A DNA stretch of 64,000 bases from Marthasterias glacialis (lineage: Eukaryota; Echinodermata; Asteroidea; Forcipulatida; Asteriidae), in contig OU452230.1 in NCBI GenBank assembly GCA_911728455.2, positions 1,104,300-1,168,299 on the forward strand. Reading direction: 5' to 3'. The translations under genes and the position numbers were made by a program. Under the pieces are notes generated by a model that saw nothing but the letters and a program-made list of their open reading frames with translations, did not search any database and was not told the origin of the DNA. Shown here piece by piece: positions 1 through 11,940 of this stretch (the first letter of the stretch is position 1; the number at the start of each line of letters is the position of its first letter).

Positions 1-855
1 CGCTAGTTGCTGACGGCTGATGGCACGCCGGGTTTTCTTTGAGACGTGGTCAGCTTTGGTCACTGATGACTCCCCGGTGGCGACGGTGAAACTGGTGGAG
101 GTTTCACCATCTGTGTAAGCCGCTGTGGAGTTTGACTGACTAGTCTTCACGGATCTGCTCTTCTTTTGCTTTCTGAAGTGCCGTTTGAGATGGATGTAGA
201 GTGCCGTGTAGCAACAGATGATGATGAGCATTGGGACTGGGTACAGACCCACAGACTGGGCCAGGTTGTATTCAGGGCCTCGCGGATGACCATCTTTGTC
301 TGAGCATGTATTGTCTTGTGGATCGTAACCAAAGGCACCGATGCCCAGAATCGGCGGGAGGAAAAACACAATACACGGGATAACCCAAGTCAAGGCGATC
401 ATGATGGTTACTTTACGCGGGGTGTACCACCAACTGTAGGTGTTCATGGGTTGAGTGATGAGCACCATACGGTTCAAAGCTATGGAGGCCAAAGTGTAGA
501 GACTCGCACCAAGACCCGTGTAAAGCTGAATGGCAGCAATGACACAGGGGACCTCCGTCTCCAAGGGCCAGCTTTCACGGCTTACCAAAGCTATGCAAAT
601 CCACGGGTAGGAGAGACTGGTCCAGAAATCAGCCACGCTGAGGTTGACCACGAAGGCGTTGGTCACGGTGCGGAGTTTCTTCGACAGGATGACGGACCAG
701 ATGACCAGACTGTTCCCTACGAGGCCCAGGATGCAGGCTAAGATCCAGAAAAAGATTAAGCCTAAACGAGCCTCGTAGGGGTAGAGGGAAGAGTAGACGC
801 TTGTCCCAAGGGTGTCATTGCTTTGGGGCAGAGATATGTTGTCCATGTTGTTCAT
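1..855 (-). CDS. Class A GPCR, 5' part, cut by window edge (GPCR-1)
   Basis: Read on the minus strand from an ATG at 855-853, the frame stays open to base 1 (285 codons). It encodes a rhodopsin-class receptor: an Asn-containing N-terminus (NISL, NDTL), TM1 with GNSLVIW, TM2 with NLSVADF (Asp 2.50), TM3 opened by EVPC (the conserved Cys 3.25), NRMV in place of DRY, TM4, an extracellular loop 2 Cys in DNTCSD, TM5 and most of a Ser/Thr-rich intracellular loop 3. It stops at RRAISRQQLA, so TM6, TM7 and the tail lie outside the window. It is the only receptor of the cluster on this strand. Its TM4-loop 2 block is nearly identical to those of the receptors at 3902, 18886 and 25806. The family most resembles Tre1/moody/GPR84/melatonin-like receptors; the ligand is unknown. 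No intron is visible. Confidence 0.9.
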   Translation of the reverse strand, partial: MNNMDNISLPQSNDTLGTSVYSSLYPYEARLGLIFFWILACILGLVGNSLVIWSVILSKKLRTVTNAFVVNLSVADFWTSLSYPWICIALVSRESWPLETEVPCVIAAIQLYTGLGASLYTLASIALNRMVLITQPMNTYSWWYTPRKVTIMIALTWVIPCIVFFLPPILGIGAFGYDPQDNTCSDKDGHPRGPEYNLAQSVGLYPVPMLIIICCYTALYIHLKRHFRKQKKSRSVKTSQSNSTAAYTDGETSTSFTVATGESSVTKADHVSKKTRRAISRQQLA

Positions 856-899
856 ATTCAAGTCACACTACATCTAACATCGATTCCAGTTATGGACGC

Positions 900-905
900 T
901 TTATA
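900..905 (-). promoter_or_regulatory. Candidate TATA box of GPCR-1
   Basis: TATAAA on the minus strand, within GCTTATAAAGCG, lies about 45 bases upstream of the GPCR-1 start codon. The spacing would allow a very short 5' leader. It is only a motif match. Confidence 0.3.
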
Positions 906-1103
906 AGCGGGTTTTGTTGGCAACGGAGCGAGATAAACATCTTATAAAAACAATTGCCAATTTTGGCTGTAATGAAAGGGAAAGGTTTTGCAATTATCGA
1001 ATGAGGAAACACTCGAAACTGGGTAAACCATGACCTTTGCAACTGCTAGCATCCACGTTTGATGTTACGTGTCGCCTCCACAAGGCTGATTTGTGTTATA
1101 GTT

Positions 1104-1234
1104 CTGCAGCAGCCGATATCACAAAACTTTACGCAACTGCGTAAGTCCGCTTGTGCAACATTTAGTACGTAAGGTTTGCCACTTATGCAATACAATCTGG
1201 CGCAAGTAGACTTACGCGAAATCGGCTGCTGGAC
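1104..1234. repeat. MITE-like inverted repeat
   Basis: The ends GCAGCAGCCGAT (left) and ATCGGCTGCTG (right) are inverted copies of each other. Partial complementarity continues inward through TTACGC-containing segments. No coding capacity. Confidence 0.55.
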
Positions 1235-2228
1235 GTGGCTAATGAATATAGACCAGTGACCACATCTAAACTTAATGGTTGGGAGGGCTAGGTATTTGGC
1301 AACAAAGCACATCACCAAAGTATTTTTGTTTCGAGCAGGACTGGGAAGTATCGAGTATAATTTAACTTTATCATACATCGGTGTAGAGTAAGGGACAGAA
1401 ACATCTTAATTTGTTTTTCTCCTCTTCCATTTAATACTTTAGAAAACAATTAGTAGCCCCATTGCTTGTTAGCGAAGTGGCTGATGGGAAGTCTGGTACA
1501 CCATGTTCACGTTAGTGTTGTTTATAGATTGTGGGTTGGAATCCCGGAGTGGTTAAAGTAAAGCACCAACATGAAGATCTTTAACAGTTTTGTATCGTGG
1601 AAGTAAGTGAGCAGGCGCGGCATACACCGAGAATAATGGCCTTACAGCTTGAAGTCTTTTTTGGGGGACATTGTCGGACTAACAACCGTCCACACAAGTT
1701 TTTTTCACGAATAAGAAAAATGTCCTCCCTTTTTGATTAAAAATTAGCAAAGCTTAAACATGCACTAACTACTTGTTAAATGATGGGCTTTACGTGAAAA
1801 GAAATATTAACGCTACTTTATTGCTTGAGAAAGACGCCCAGCAAATGTTAAAGATTTTTCAATTTCTTGTTTTTGTTTCCTTTGACATTGAAATGATGTC
1901 CTCAACATGTGTGCCAAGTTTGATGACTTAAAAATGTATAGTTTGTTAATTATACACTAATTGCATACATTGACAGATGTCTACCAACTCAGATTTGCGT
2001 TTTCACGAAGTGACGAATCCAACATTTTGTCACGATCAGTGTGTGGTGTCTTGTTTTTCGTTTTCACAAAGTGACGAATCCATGTATTGTATACATTAGG
2101 GGTTCAGACCTAGCGTTTTCATGAAGTGACTAATCAGTTTGGCAAATCATAGCTTATTAATTAGGATGTTAATGACACAAATACTGACCCTGTAGTGTAC
2201 TTTAATATGTATTCTATCTCGTGACGGG

Positions 2229-3078
2229 CAGCGGCGTATCGAAGGCACTTTCTTTTTTTCGGGGGGAGGGGGGGGGGGGGCGTGTGGAAGCCTAATTTGC
2301 CGACTAACATTACCAAATGAAAATAAAAGCGCATTGACATGGGTGGGACTCATATACAACATGATGGGGATCTGGGGCAAAGCCCCTGAGTGCTCATGAG
2401 GTTTTTCAGTGATTCCAAGGTTTAAAATGACCCTCAGATGCTGAGTATAGATGACTCATATTAGAAATGCAAGCTTTGAAAACCGTTTTATTTTTGTGAA
2501 TCCCCCGGACGCTCTACGGTTTGAAGTGTTATTAGGTCCAATGAGGACCGTCAAGTTGCCGAAAATAGATAGGCCTATTTGATTTTGAAATTCAAACTTT
2601 AAACACTTTTGAGCTCGGGACAAATCCCCTACCCTTTGAGTTTATTGGGGCAACAATTCTTATGGGAGTCTAGGGGCAAATTCCCCGGACGCTCTAAGAT
2701 TTTTAGTTTTTTTTCAGGGCTAAAAAAGGCCGTCAAGTTGCCGAAAATACAAGTTTTTTTTTTTTTTTTTTTTTTTGAACATGTAAGCCCCCGCACGCGT
2801 TCTTTGGCTTTTAGTATTTTCAGAGCGTTAAAGGCCCGCACGTTACCGAGAATAAATTTGTTAAGTTAAAGATTGACTTTTCACACTACAAGGGTTAAAC
2901 TAAAATTGTCAGGCGTCAAATCCAGTCGGCAAATCTCTTGGCTTGCCGAATGGATTTGTGTTCAGCCCGAGCCCTTACTCGAATAAGTTTGGTGCCCAAT
3001 TTGCCGACTGTGGCTCTAAATACCGATTTAGAAAAAAATATTGGGGGAGTGACACTCCCCCCGGTCGCTACGCCGCTG
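2229..3078. mobile_element. Non-autonomous DNA transposon-like element, CAGCGGCGTA ends
   Basis: The left end CAGCGGCGTATCGA and the right end TCGCTACGCCGCTG form terminal inverted repeats with one mismatch. Inside are a G-rich run and three degenerate direct units (starting near 2502, 2683 and 2790) that share GGACGCTCTA and GCCGTCAAGTTGCCGAAAAT-like cores. Similar CAGTGGYGTAAC-type ends occur at 23663-23887 and at 7824. No transposase is present. Confidence 0.55.
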
Positions 3079-3901
3079 ATGAAGGGTGAGTATTAGAAAA
3101 TTGAGATAAAAAAAAGCCCGCGAAAAGGTTGTTTCAAACTCCAAATGCGATTGTCTCGAAACCTCAAGTTGCTTTACTTCTGTGTAAACGAAAACGGGGA
3201 CGACTTCGAGGTTGTTTCTCCTCATCAAGTAATTCTTTACAACAAGCTTCTTCTGATTTGATATTTGGTGACATGAGTTTTATTATGGCATTGTTATTAT
3301 TAATGCATTACCTTTTCTTGTTACCTAAAATCAACAAATAATTATTACAAAACCTTGGTACCACCAGCAGATTGAATTAACCGAAACCATCGAGTTTCTG
3401 TTTATCAATCATCAAGGCTAGAATGCATAATAGATCATTATTTTCAATGCATTACATTTTAATTATTCAATAACAAAGGATCGAAAAGGAAGATGGACGT
3501 GTCTTTATAACATTGTGCGCAATTACCAAACCATCAATTTGTGCACGGCCTATCGAGTCATCTTTGGCCAAGACTGCCTCGGGGAGGCTTTTTATGTTAA
3601 ACCTACCTTTTAGCATTCTATTTGCATATACACCTATACGATCAAGGGAGACAATTGTCACGACAACGTTTCATTGAATGAATTTCAAGTAAGCTCCTTT
3701 TTGTATGCCTTTGGATGCTGCCGATTCAAATGTGTGAACGCCGTCAGCCAACTTGACTTTCCATAGATCTGTTCATACAACATTATTTTCCTTCTAAACT
3801 TGTATTGAATAGTCTGGATAATAATCAGATAACAGTATTTCTGAATCAGTCACATTTAAGAGAATATACTGTACACGGGAACTTCTGTTGAAATTTCTAC
3901 C

Positions 3902-5245
3902 ATGAACAGCTCAACTGTCGAGCCGTTAGCTGTCGATCCCTCGCTTTACCCATTAAAGGCTCGCATCGGTTTAGTTGGCGTCTGGATCTTGGTCTCCATC
4001 CTTGGCCTCGTGGGAAATAGTCTCGTCATCTGGTCCGTCATCCTGTCGAAGAAACTCCGCACCGTGACCAACGCCTTCGTGGTCAACCTCAGCGTGGCTG
4101 ATTTCTGGACCAGTCTCTCCTACCCGTGGATTTCTGTAGCCTTACTTAGCCATGAAAGCTGGCCGATGGAATCAGAGGTCCCATGTATCATCGCCGCTGT
4201 ACAGCTTTACACGGGTCTCGGTGCAAGTATCTACTCATTGGCCTCCATAGCTATGAATCGCATGGTCCTCATCACCCAATCCGTAGATACCTACCGTAAA
4301 TGGTATACCCCGCGTAAAGTAACCTTCATGATCGCCTTGACTTGGGTTATCCCGTGTATTGTGTTTTTCCTCCCGCCGATTCTGGGCATTGGTGCCTTTG
4401 GTTACGATCCACAAGACAATACATGCTCCGACAAAGATGGTCATCCGCGAGGCCCTGAATACAACCTGATTCAGTCTCTGGGTCTATACCCAGTCCCAAT
4501 GGTCATCATCATCTGTTGCTACACGGCACTCTACATTCATCTCAAACGGCACTTCAGGATGCTGAAGAAGGACACCACGCAGGGTGCAAGGTGGAGCCCA
4601 AACAAGATTATAGCAGAGAGTTCTGTTAGCTTTTCGGTAATCGTTGCAGCTTCGTCTGGTGTAACCAACGCTAGCGGAGACCTCAGCATCCATTCGACTA
4701 CTGTTGAGCCATCGGTCGGGGAAACATCCAGCAGCTTTGGTGTAGTTTCTGAAGATTTGTCTAGAAGTACATCTCTTGATGGCGATGCTAAAAACCCCGT
4801 CAACGGCAGTGTGAAACAAGGACCTTCTAGAGAACTTCCACGGACTGATGCAACTACGGGTTGCAAACCCGACGGCGTCAATCGCATAAGTACAGCTGGT
4901 TCAGTCCAGTCAGTGAATACCGTGAAAGACCCCATCGCAAGACACCGTCGAGCCATCAGCCGTCAGCAGCTAGCCATCACCAAGAACTTATTCCTGGTGT
5001 TCTGCATCTTCACCTTGTTGCTCTCTCCTTACTTCATCTCTCTCGCTGTACCATCCAGTCGTAAGTTTGCTCTATACGGAGTCACCATAACTATTTTCAA
5101 TAGCTGCGTGAACCCCGTCATCTACGCAATCAACCATCCGCAGTTCAAGATAGTGCTGCGGAAGATAATTCAGTGCCGCTATTCGGAGATACCAGAACCT
5201 TCGGATTGTCTCAAGTCGGTTCTGACCCGTCAACGCAGAACCTAA
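3902..5245 (+). CDS. Class A GPCR, intronless (GPCR-2)
   Basis: A single-exon receptor of 447 residues that should sit in the plasma membrane and signal through G proteins. Visible landmarks are an N-glycosylation sequon at N2, TM1 with N39 in GNSLVIW, D67 in NLSVADF, C95 at the head of TM3, N119-R120-M121 where DRY is usual, the loop 2 Cys C175 (expected disulphide with C95), TM5 with YPVP, TM6 FCIFTLLLSPYF and TM7 NPVIY from about residue 404. The helix 8 region ends in HPQFK and is followed by a Cys in QCRYSEIPEPS. Intracellular loop 3 is very long (about residues 215-350) and Ser/Thr-rich. The toggle position 6.48 is Leu, not Trp. The ATG is preceded by TACC, a fair initiation context. 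Similarity is to Tre1/moody/melatonin-like orphan receptors; the ligand cannot be read from the sequence. Confidence 0.95.
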   Translation: MNSSTVEPLAVDPSLYPLKARIGLVGVWILVSILGLVGNSLVIWSVILSKKLRTVTNAFVVNLSVADFWTSLSYPWISVALLSHESWPMESEVPCIIAAVQLYTGLGASIYSLASIAMNRMVLITQSVDTYRKWYTPRKVTFMIALTWVIPCIVFFLPPILGIGAFGYDPQDNTCSDKDGHPRGPEYNLIQSLGLYPVPMVIIICCYTALYIHLKRHFRMLKKDTTQGARWSPNKIIAESSVSFSVIVAASSGVTNASGDLSIHSTTVEPSVGETSSSFGVVSEDLSRSTSLDGDAKNPVNGSVKQGPSRELPRTDATTGCKPDGVNRISTAGSVQSVNTVKDPIARHRRAISRQQLAITKNLFLVFCIFTLLLSPYFISLAVPSSRKFALYGVTITIFNSCVNPVIYAINHPQFKIVLRKIIQCRYSEIPEPSDCLKSVLTRQRRT

Positions 5246-6150
5246 TGATTAAAAATCCCGGACCCCGCCATTGTTTCGTGTTGGCTTACACTTTTGCAAA
5301 AAATAGAATAGTATCAAAAGATAATTTAATTGTCTTCATACGTTACAAAGAACGATATTGGCGGATCGGGGGTGTTAAGGGGGCTGTAGCCCCGCCCACT
5401 AAAATTGTTTTAAAAAAAAAATTAAAAAAATTAAAAAATGAAAGAAAAGAGAGGGGGAAGGGGTGACGAACAGAATCAGATACGAACAGTAAGAGTAAAA
5501 CCAATCCAACGGAATTCTCATTTTAATCCGATTTTGCTCAAAAACGAGGGGAAAGTGCTCAGGAATCGTCTCAGATTGCACCAAAGAGCATCTAGAATCA
5601 AAAGATTTCCGGGGCCCTTATGCGGGCCCTGGACCCCCCACGTCGAAAGGCATTCACGCTTTGCGCTTCGTTGTACTGACAAATCGCTTCTGACAACATT
5701 CTGACCATTCTTCAATTGAATTTCTACTTTCCTTTATTCACACTTGATGGAATTGAATGGCTGACCAGCCTCTTGCTATACTGGCTGTTACGAAATTGAA
5801 TGATCTTTGCGACCTAATGAATTTGAACGATCTCATTTGACCAGTAAATGCTAAATTATCCACTTATCATTGCTTACCAAAATAACTAAATCTATGCTTT
5901 TGAAGAAGTGAATGTTTGTCATGGGTCACGTTTTTGAGAGAACACCGGACAACAAAGCCGTATCCGGTGTTTACTCGGAAACGTGACTCATGAATATGTG
6001 GGATTTTTTTTAACAAGTTGGTTATTTGTGTTGCTCAAAAAAACCAAGGGATGAACATTATACATTTTTATGTAAAGCGCCTGTGAGCATTTTTATTGAT
6101 GGATTTGGTGCTGCATAACTGTTACTTTTGTTACTATTACTTAGTAGTAG

Positions 6151-6187
6151 TATAGCAGCAGCAGCAGCAGCAGCAGTAGCAGTAGTC
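6151..6187 (+). repeat. AGC/CAG trinucleotide microsatellite
   Basis: Seven or more AGC units followed by AGT variants, in non-coding DNA. Confidence 0.8.
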
Positions 6188-6630
6188 ATATAGAAAATAA
6201 GTATCTCATAAAAAAGGTAATTTATAAAACAACAACGGTTTACTTTATACCAGTTCAATTTAACTCCTGCTTCAAAAATGTTATTTTACCAGCAGGACTT
6301 GGCAACGCTGATTATAAAGGGACGGAAAACAAAGGGACGGAAAACAATGTGACGTACACTTTGTGGAGGGTAACTACATAGCCACAATAATAACTGCCAT
6401 TTCCTATTAGGAAGTTGATTCAGTCCTTTTGCGGCCGCTGAGCTGGTTTGATTTACAATACAAGCCCGTGTTCAGTCATTCCAAGGCCGTGTTATACAGA
6501 AGGGGGTCTTCCCCTCAGACTTTTCCCTCGCACATCCGCGTGGAAGTCCCTGTCCCGGACTTTCATCATTGCGTACTTTAGAACAACATATCGTGTATTA
6601 TTTTATCATAATTATAAAGTCATTAGAAAC

Positions 6631-6876
6631 TATGGAGGCCCTGAAGGTACATCATACGTCGCAAATATCTTTGCAAATTTACGATGTCGCAAATATTATT
6701 GCAATTATTTGCAAAGGTATTTGCGATGTCACTTGCAAATAACTGTGCAGATATTCGGATGCCATTATGCAAGGATATTTGGGATAATAATGTTTGCGAC
6801 ACCGCAAATATTTGCAAATTTATTATATTTGCATATCGGATATTTGCGATATGTGATGGCCCTTCAGGGCCACCCT
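6631..6876. mobile_element. MITE with TGGAGGCCCTGAAGG ends
   Basis: The left end GGAGGCCCTGAAGG and the right end CCCTTCAGGGCCACC are imperfect inverted repeats. The interior is built of short TTTGCAAATA and GCAAATATTTGC units in both orientations. The frames across it (for example 6448-6912) reflect the repeat and are not genes. Confidence 0.6.
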
Positions 6877-9023
6877 AAAAACTATCCAGCTGCCAACCTC
6901 ACGTATAACTAACTGGCAATGTTATCACTGCTTACCAAAATAACCACATCTATGCTTTTGAAGAAGTAAATTGATTTCCATTCTCTACTTTTTAACAAAT
7001 ACACCTGAAAAAAACCAACATGTGACTATACACCGAAAGACGATGTTTTGTCACCAGTACGTTGCGTAAATTCATCATTTGGCTTAATTGTGTTACTTTG
7101 TTCGAAATAAGTATTTTAAAAAATGTTGGGGGTCTCGAAATTGCATTTTATCAACTAAGACAGTATTTAAATTGGAAACATTTCAGACTGAAACCAATTA
7201 TTTCCTGCTGTCAGATAAAAGCCAATTCTGTACTCTGTTTCAATGTTTTCAGGAAGAGACGGGCATGTCAAAAAACATGTTTTCTATAAGTTTGTCAGTT
7301 TTATTAACATCTTTCTCATATTCACCTGTCTAGTCGGATTCTATTGTGTACGATTGGAAGTCTTTTACTACCTACCTAAACATGATGGTAATCATCCGGA
7401 GTTGCTGTTCGATCAAAAACAATCTTAATTTTGTTTTTGAATTCAATTTCATGTTGGCCATTTTTGTTTCACTTACTTTTGGATTTTCAATTGAATCAAT
7501 GTTGAAAATTACACGCAACTCAATCTTCTGATTGTGATGTCTTTTTTAATTTGTTTGGTAGAAATAAATAAACAATTTAATATAACATATATAAATTAAC
7601 GCTGGTATAAGTGGGCATTCATATCAATGACTTCATGTTAATTTTTTACCATGAGACGTGTCAAATGTTGTTTGAACGCATTTTGAGCATGACCGTCTTT
7701 TGCATGAGCCCTTAATGTTCAGCTTGGTTTATTGTCATTGCCAAGTATGTCTATTAAAAAAGCCGTATATCAACATGAAACACAAAAGGATTAATTACGT
7801 GCCAAGAATGACTGTCAATAGTGGCGTAGCCAGACAAGCGGTGCCAAATATCTATATTTTTTCTAATTATTGTTAGTTTTGGGAGGAGCTATTAAGTATG
7901 CATAATTTCGATCTCGTTGGGAGGTTGGGGGGGGGGGCAAGGGAGTAAGGGCTCTGCGTGGGGGGGGGGGGGGCTCCATCTCCCTGTCCCCTTCTGGCTA
8001 TTGATGGGTTCCTCGTTGAATGGCAGCTACTATTAGGAATACAATCGAGAAGCGATATATGACACAGTCAAGTACGATGGGAGGACATGGTTGGAGAGAC
8101 CAGAAAAAAATTAACAATCTGTAATAAAAGGGCTACATCATGAAGTGGGTGAATTATAGTATATGAAGACCAAAATAGACAATTTAAGACAATCAACTGA
8201 CATCGTTTACTTAAAAAAAATGTATGCCTATTTATATAATGTAAAAAATTCAATTTAAAAATAATGATGTTGATATTGTCAAGTCTTACTAGAGAAGAAC
8301 AAAATATATGTATAAACAATAATGTAAAATAAGAAGTACAACTTTACATGATTTAATGTAAATAAGGTAATTATCGATTTATGGATAATGATTGATTAAT
8401 TGGAATTTTTGACTTTGTTGATGTGTAGCATTTCGTAAACTTCATGTGATTTCTACTTTAAGTTTCTTGATTTCATAGTGAATTTGAACACCAATCTAGT
8501 ATCAAGTTGACACAATGTGTTTACCACCACCTTAAAGTCACCTTCAGATAAGTAATGTATTAAACACTTTCTGTTATACAAAAGATAAATAATGGGTAGC
8601 ATTATTTCTACACTTGTGTCATGACTTTTTTTTTTTAAACTTCATAATGACAAATGACCCTCATACTTCAGAGAATAATTACTGAAGCTATAAGCTTTCC
8701 CCATCATTAGACAATTTTATGGATTGTTGCGCTTCATGTTGACAAGGGCCACAATAGACCCAATATTTTAACAATGTCCAATCCATTAAGAAGACGGAAA
8801 TACATGGTTTCATTGTGCCGTGTAGCAAAGTACACAATGTCATCACTATCTAAAAAAAAGACTCTTTTGTTAAAAGAAATTACTTTTGGTGATTCCTTTG
8901 TCACAGGTGTAATCTATTTCGAACTCCCATTATTAAACACTGAAACACACATTCTCCAATACACTTCTGTGTTAATTTGAATGATTCTTAACATATAACT
9001 GCTTTCAAGCTCCAGCTCATCAT

Positions 9024-9372
9024 TGGTAAGAAGAAAAACATAAATGTTCACAATCAGATTTACATATACCTTACATGGTATAAAGATAATGATGGTAGAA
9101 AACTTTCCTTGAAATATTTCTGCCGGAAGTGTTATCGTTTTTAGATAATAAATGAAATAAGATCCAAAATTTGTTTTCGTCTCGATGAAACGAAAACTCT
9201 GCCTATAGGAATGCGTACAAAAATGCTGAATGCATTTCGACCGTTTTCTCGCAAACGAAACAACGAAATGAGCTGACATTTTCACAGGTTGGTTTCATTA
9301 CAAATAGCTTGATTTGTGCAAAGAATAGAAGCATTTGCAGTCAGTTTACCAATGTTGAGCTGGGGCTATACG
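9024..9372 (+). repeat. Dispersed repeat family A, copy 1
   Basis: Shares long stretches with 20768-21092 and 31510-31663, for example GCTGACATTTTCACAGGTTG and CAGTTTACCAATGTTGAGCT. A short tail copy is at 49150-49172. The copies differ by small indels. The repeat has no coding capacity and its class is unknown. Confidence 0.65.
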
Positions 9373-11024
9373 GAAATATCCCTCTCTTTAGATTTACACT
9401 GTGAGGAGACCATTGTGTTCCTATTGTCTTTGGTCTCCATTAGGTACCAGATGCAGGAGCATAATACACATTTCAAGTTACACCTTACGTTTATTACATT
9501 ACGTATGACTTGTCGTCACTTTAATCTATTTCGGTATCCATTAGACATGTTCTGAAGGCTGATTTTTACTACGTGGTGATTAAGCCGCCGCCGCCAATTC
9601 AGACACAATCTAATTCTGTATTCCCGGAACAAAACCCTAATGTGTTTCTCCACTATGAATACGGAACTACTGGAGAAGCCGGAACAACGGAGAATATAGA
9701 ATTAGGACAACGAGACAACTGCTTGTTCGTACCCGCCATGTTGATCGGTGGCTTAGCCCTCTTGCCCCTCCCCGCAAATGAGATAGAAAAAATGCACAAA
9801 AGAATGGTTTGAGATAATAAAATGATAGCTCCCAGATTGTCTTCACCTCCGCTTGCCCACCCACATATCAGGCAAATGTCTGGTTAATAAATAGGCTACT
9901 AAATTGTTGATTACCGTCACTTGTGCGATGATTTTATTCATGTTACTCATATTATTCCTAAGGGGATTAACTGGTTTGACTCTTCACACCAGCTCGTCAT
10001 GTACAATTAGTTTTTACGTTCAATTTTACAACGTGACGTGTGATTGGTGTAGTGTATTATGATCACTAGCATATAGATCCGTGTTGACAAGTGGGTTGGG
10101 GCGGGGGTAGGTAAGAATAATGACAAAAGGGATTTGCGGATATTATCAGCGTGAGATAAATTTATTATGGAATGACGTATGTATGGTGTTCCATACATGC
10201 CACTACTTTACAAAAAATAAGCGTCGCATTATATTTTTTTCGGTTGTATTTGAATTTTGAGCGTTGAATTAGAACTTCATTCCGTCGCATTAGAATGTTT
10301 GCGTTGCATTTGAAATTTTTTCCGTCGCTTTTTTTAGTGTATTTTTTTTTACTGGCAGGCAGGCGCGGATCTGAGGAGGGGGGGGGGATGGAGTTTCTAC
10401 TCTTCACCCGCACTGACACCAAAGTTATGAAGACTATTGTTCAGGGGTTATTACTGGACTTACCTAAAAATCCGAAGGGCCCAAGGGCACTGCGAAGATG
10501 ACGATTCTATCTAGTGTATTCCCAGTCTCTATCTGGGTTATCGAATCAAGCAGTTAGAATTATATGTATTTTTTCCTCCTTACTTATGTTCCTTTTTACT
10601 AAAAAGGAAAACAATTATTCAGCGTGGGGTCCGGGGCCCTTGAGCGGACCCGAACATTTTTTCGAAAATTTACACTTTTGTACATTCTAAGCCTTTTTTG
10701 TGTTTATTTTATGAGCAGAAAAATTGAACTGTTTGTGTTTTTGTTTTCTCCATACTTTTGTTCTCTTTTTGGAGACAACAAATTAGCAAAAAAAAAAAAA
10801 AAAAAAAAAAAAAACACACGAGGGGCGCAATTCAAACGCATTTTAATAGTACAGCAAGTTTATTTCGTGTTAGAGGGACATCTGAAAAACGTTAAAAATT
10901 TGGAGACAAGTCGATCGCTTCATTCTTATTAGTCGTTAATGTTATTAAAAAAAAGTTATTCGTTATTACCATTTTGTGAATAGAAATCAAAATTTTTTCA
11001 AAACAATTTCAACTTGCCGACACT

Positions 11025-11275
11025 ATTTTTTCTTGGGTTTGTATCCTGCTGCAGACCTTGCCAAGCCTTCCTTGTGTCATTCGTCTGAAAAAAAAAGCTC
11101 TCAATTTAATTTAATAAACCATTTTACGTTCCAGTACAGTATTAGTTGAACTTCTTTGCGTCCATCCCTTGTACCAATTATGAACATTCTCTTTTCCGTT
11201 TAAAAGCTGCTGAAAATCTGGAGTTATCCATGGTTTGTTGTTGGAATATTTTTTACAATTTTTTTATAGTTTTTT

Positions 11276-11306
<31 letters not shown>

Positions 11307-11625
11307 GGGGGGTGGGTGGGGGGAATTACCATGTCTTCCCAAAAGCGGATTTAGTAAAAGCGGATATAGTCCAAGATCACCTCAACTACATCGTCCAAGT
11401 CTTCAGCAGGGCAAGTGAAAACTCCATAGCATGCAAAATATCCTCTAAATTACGGTCGAGTCCACAACTTGACTCGGCCGGGATTTCACTCTGCGTACAC
11501 GGAGTTTATAGACTGGAATTATCTGGACCATGCTGTGATCAGATTCGCCTAGAAACAAGACAGGTTTTGCTTGATACGCATGCCCCACAATGTTCACACC
11601 ACAAAGGTCCAAGCTAGTGGACATT
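11025..11625 (-). pseudogene. Non-LTR retrotransposon (LINE) relic, endonuclease C-terminus and linker
   Basis: Read on the minus strand in shifting frames, this segment carries the hallmarks of the end of an APE-type endonuclease domain and the linker before the reverse transcriptase. In order they are LDLCGVN..HAYQAKP, LGESDHSMVQIIPVYK, then (frame shifted) EDLDDVVEVILDYIRF, then NNKPWITPDFQQLLNGKE, then TRKAWQGLQQDTNP. Stops and frameshifts separate the pieces, and neither an N-terminal endonuclease nor a reverse transcriptase core is present, so it is dead. The pattern LDxC..N...AY...P..LG.SDH is familiar from CR1/L2/Rex-like elements; the clade is an inference. Confidence 0.75.
11273..11302 (+). 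repeat. TTTA microsatellite
   Basis: Seven or so TTTA units within the non-LTR relic. Confidence 0.85.
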
Positions 11626-11830
11626 TTACGTACTGGTAACAGGTAATCATTCTGCTAAGCTGCCCATTTTAAAGTGAATCTTAGCTGCATCAGCTGAAGC
11701 AGTGTCCGCTTAGGAGACCATGTCATTATCGGCATCGTTCTTGGCATCTGCTGAAGTGGGTATATATACACCGTAGATGAACAGCCAGCAGTTTAATGTC
11801 CGGTGTACAAATAATGTTAAGAATGTGTGA

Positions 11831-11940
11831 AGGATATTAGTTGTAGTTTTTTACCCATACACCGTGTGTGAAGCACTGCATACTCAGTACATGTTTAACA
11901 CACATCGGCGTATGGGTAAAAAACTACAACTAATATTCTT
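11831..11940. repeat. Hairpin element, about 40-base arms
   Basis: GATATTAGTTGTAGTTTTTT on the left is matched by its inverse AAAAAACTACAACTAATATT on the right. The arms continue through CCCATACACCG / CGGCGTATGGG. The loop contains GCACTGCATACTCAGTAC, similar to the segment at 34117-34142. Confidence 0.75.

Larger units (their letters stand above)
856..3901. other. Intergenic region between GPCR-1 and GPCR-2
   Basis: This is the divergent spacer between the minus-strand GPCR-1 and the plus-strand GPCR-2, so it must hold both promoters. I see no supported gene. It holds a small inverted-repeat element (1104-1234), a tRNA-like SINE fragment with a B-box-like GGTTGGAATCC near 1531-1541, a TIR-bounded element (2229-3078) and a poly-G run near 2265-2280. 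Confidence 0.6.

Noticed and set aside
316..741. Plus-strand open frame of 141 codons over GPCR-1, with similar antisense frames over the other receptors (4235-4444, 19146-19388, 25905-26330)
   Set aside because: They recur only because the sense strand is conserved and codon-biased. The translated sequence has no domain and no independent start context.
6448..6912. 154-codon open frame
   Set aside because: Its second half is the TTTGCAAATA repeat of a MITE, and the first half has no recognisable domain.
11312..11617. 101-codon plus-strand open frame
   Set aside because: It is antisense to the LINE relic.
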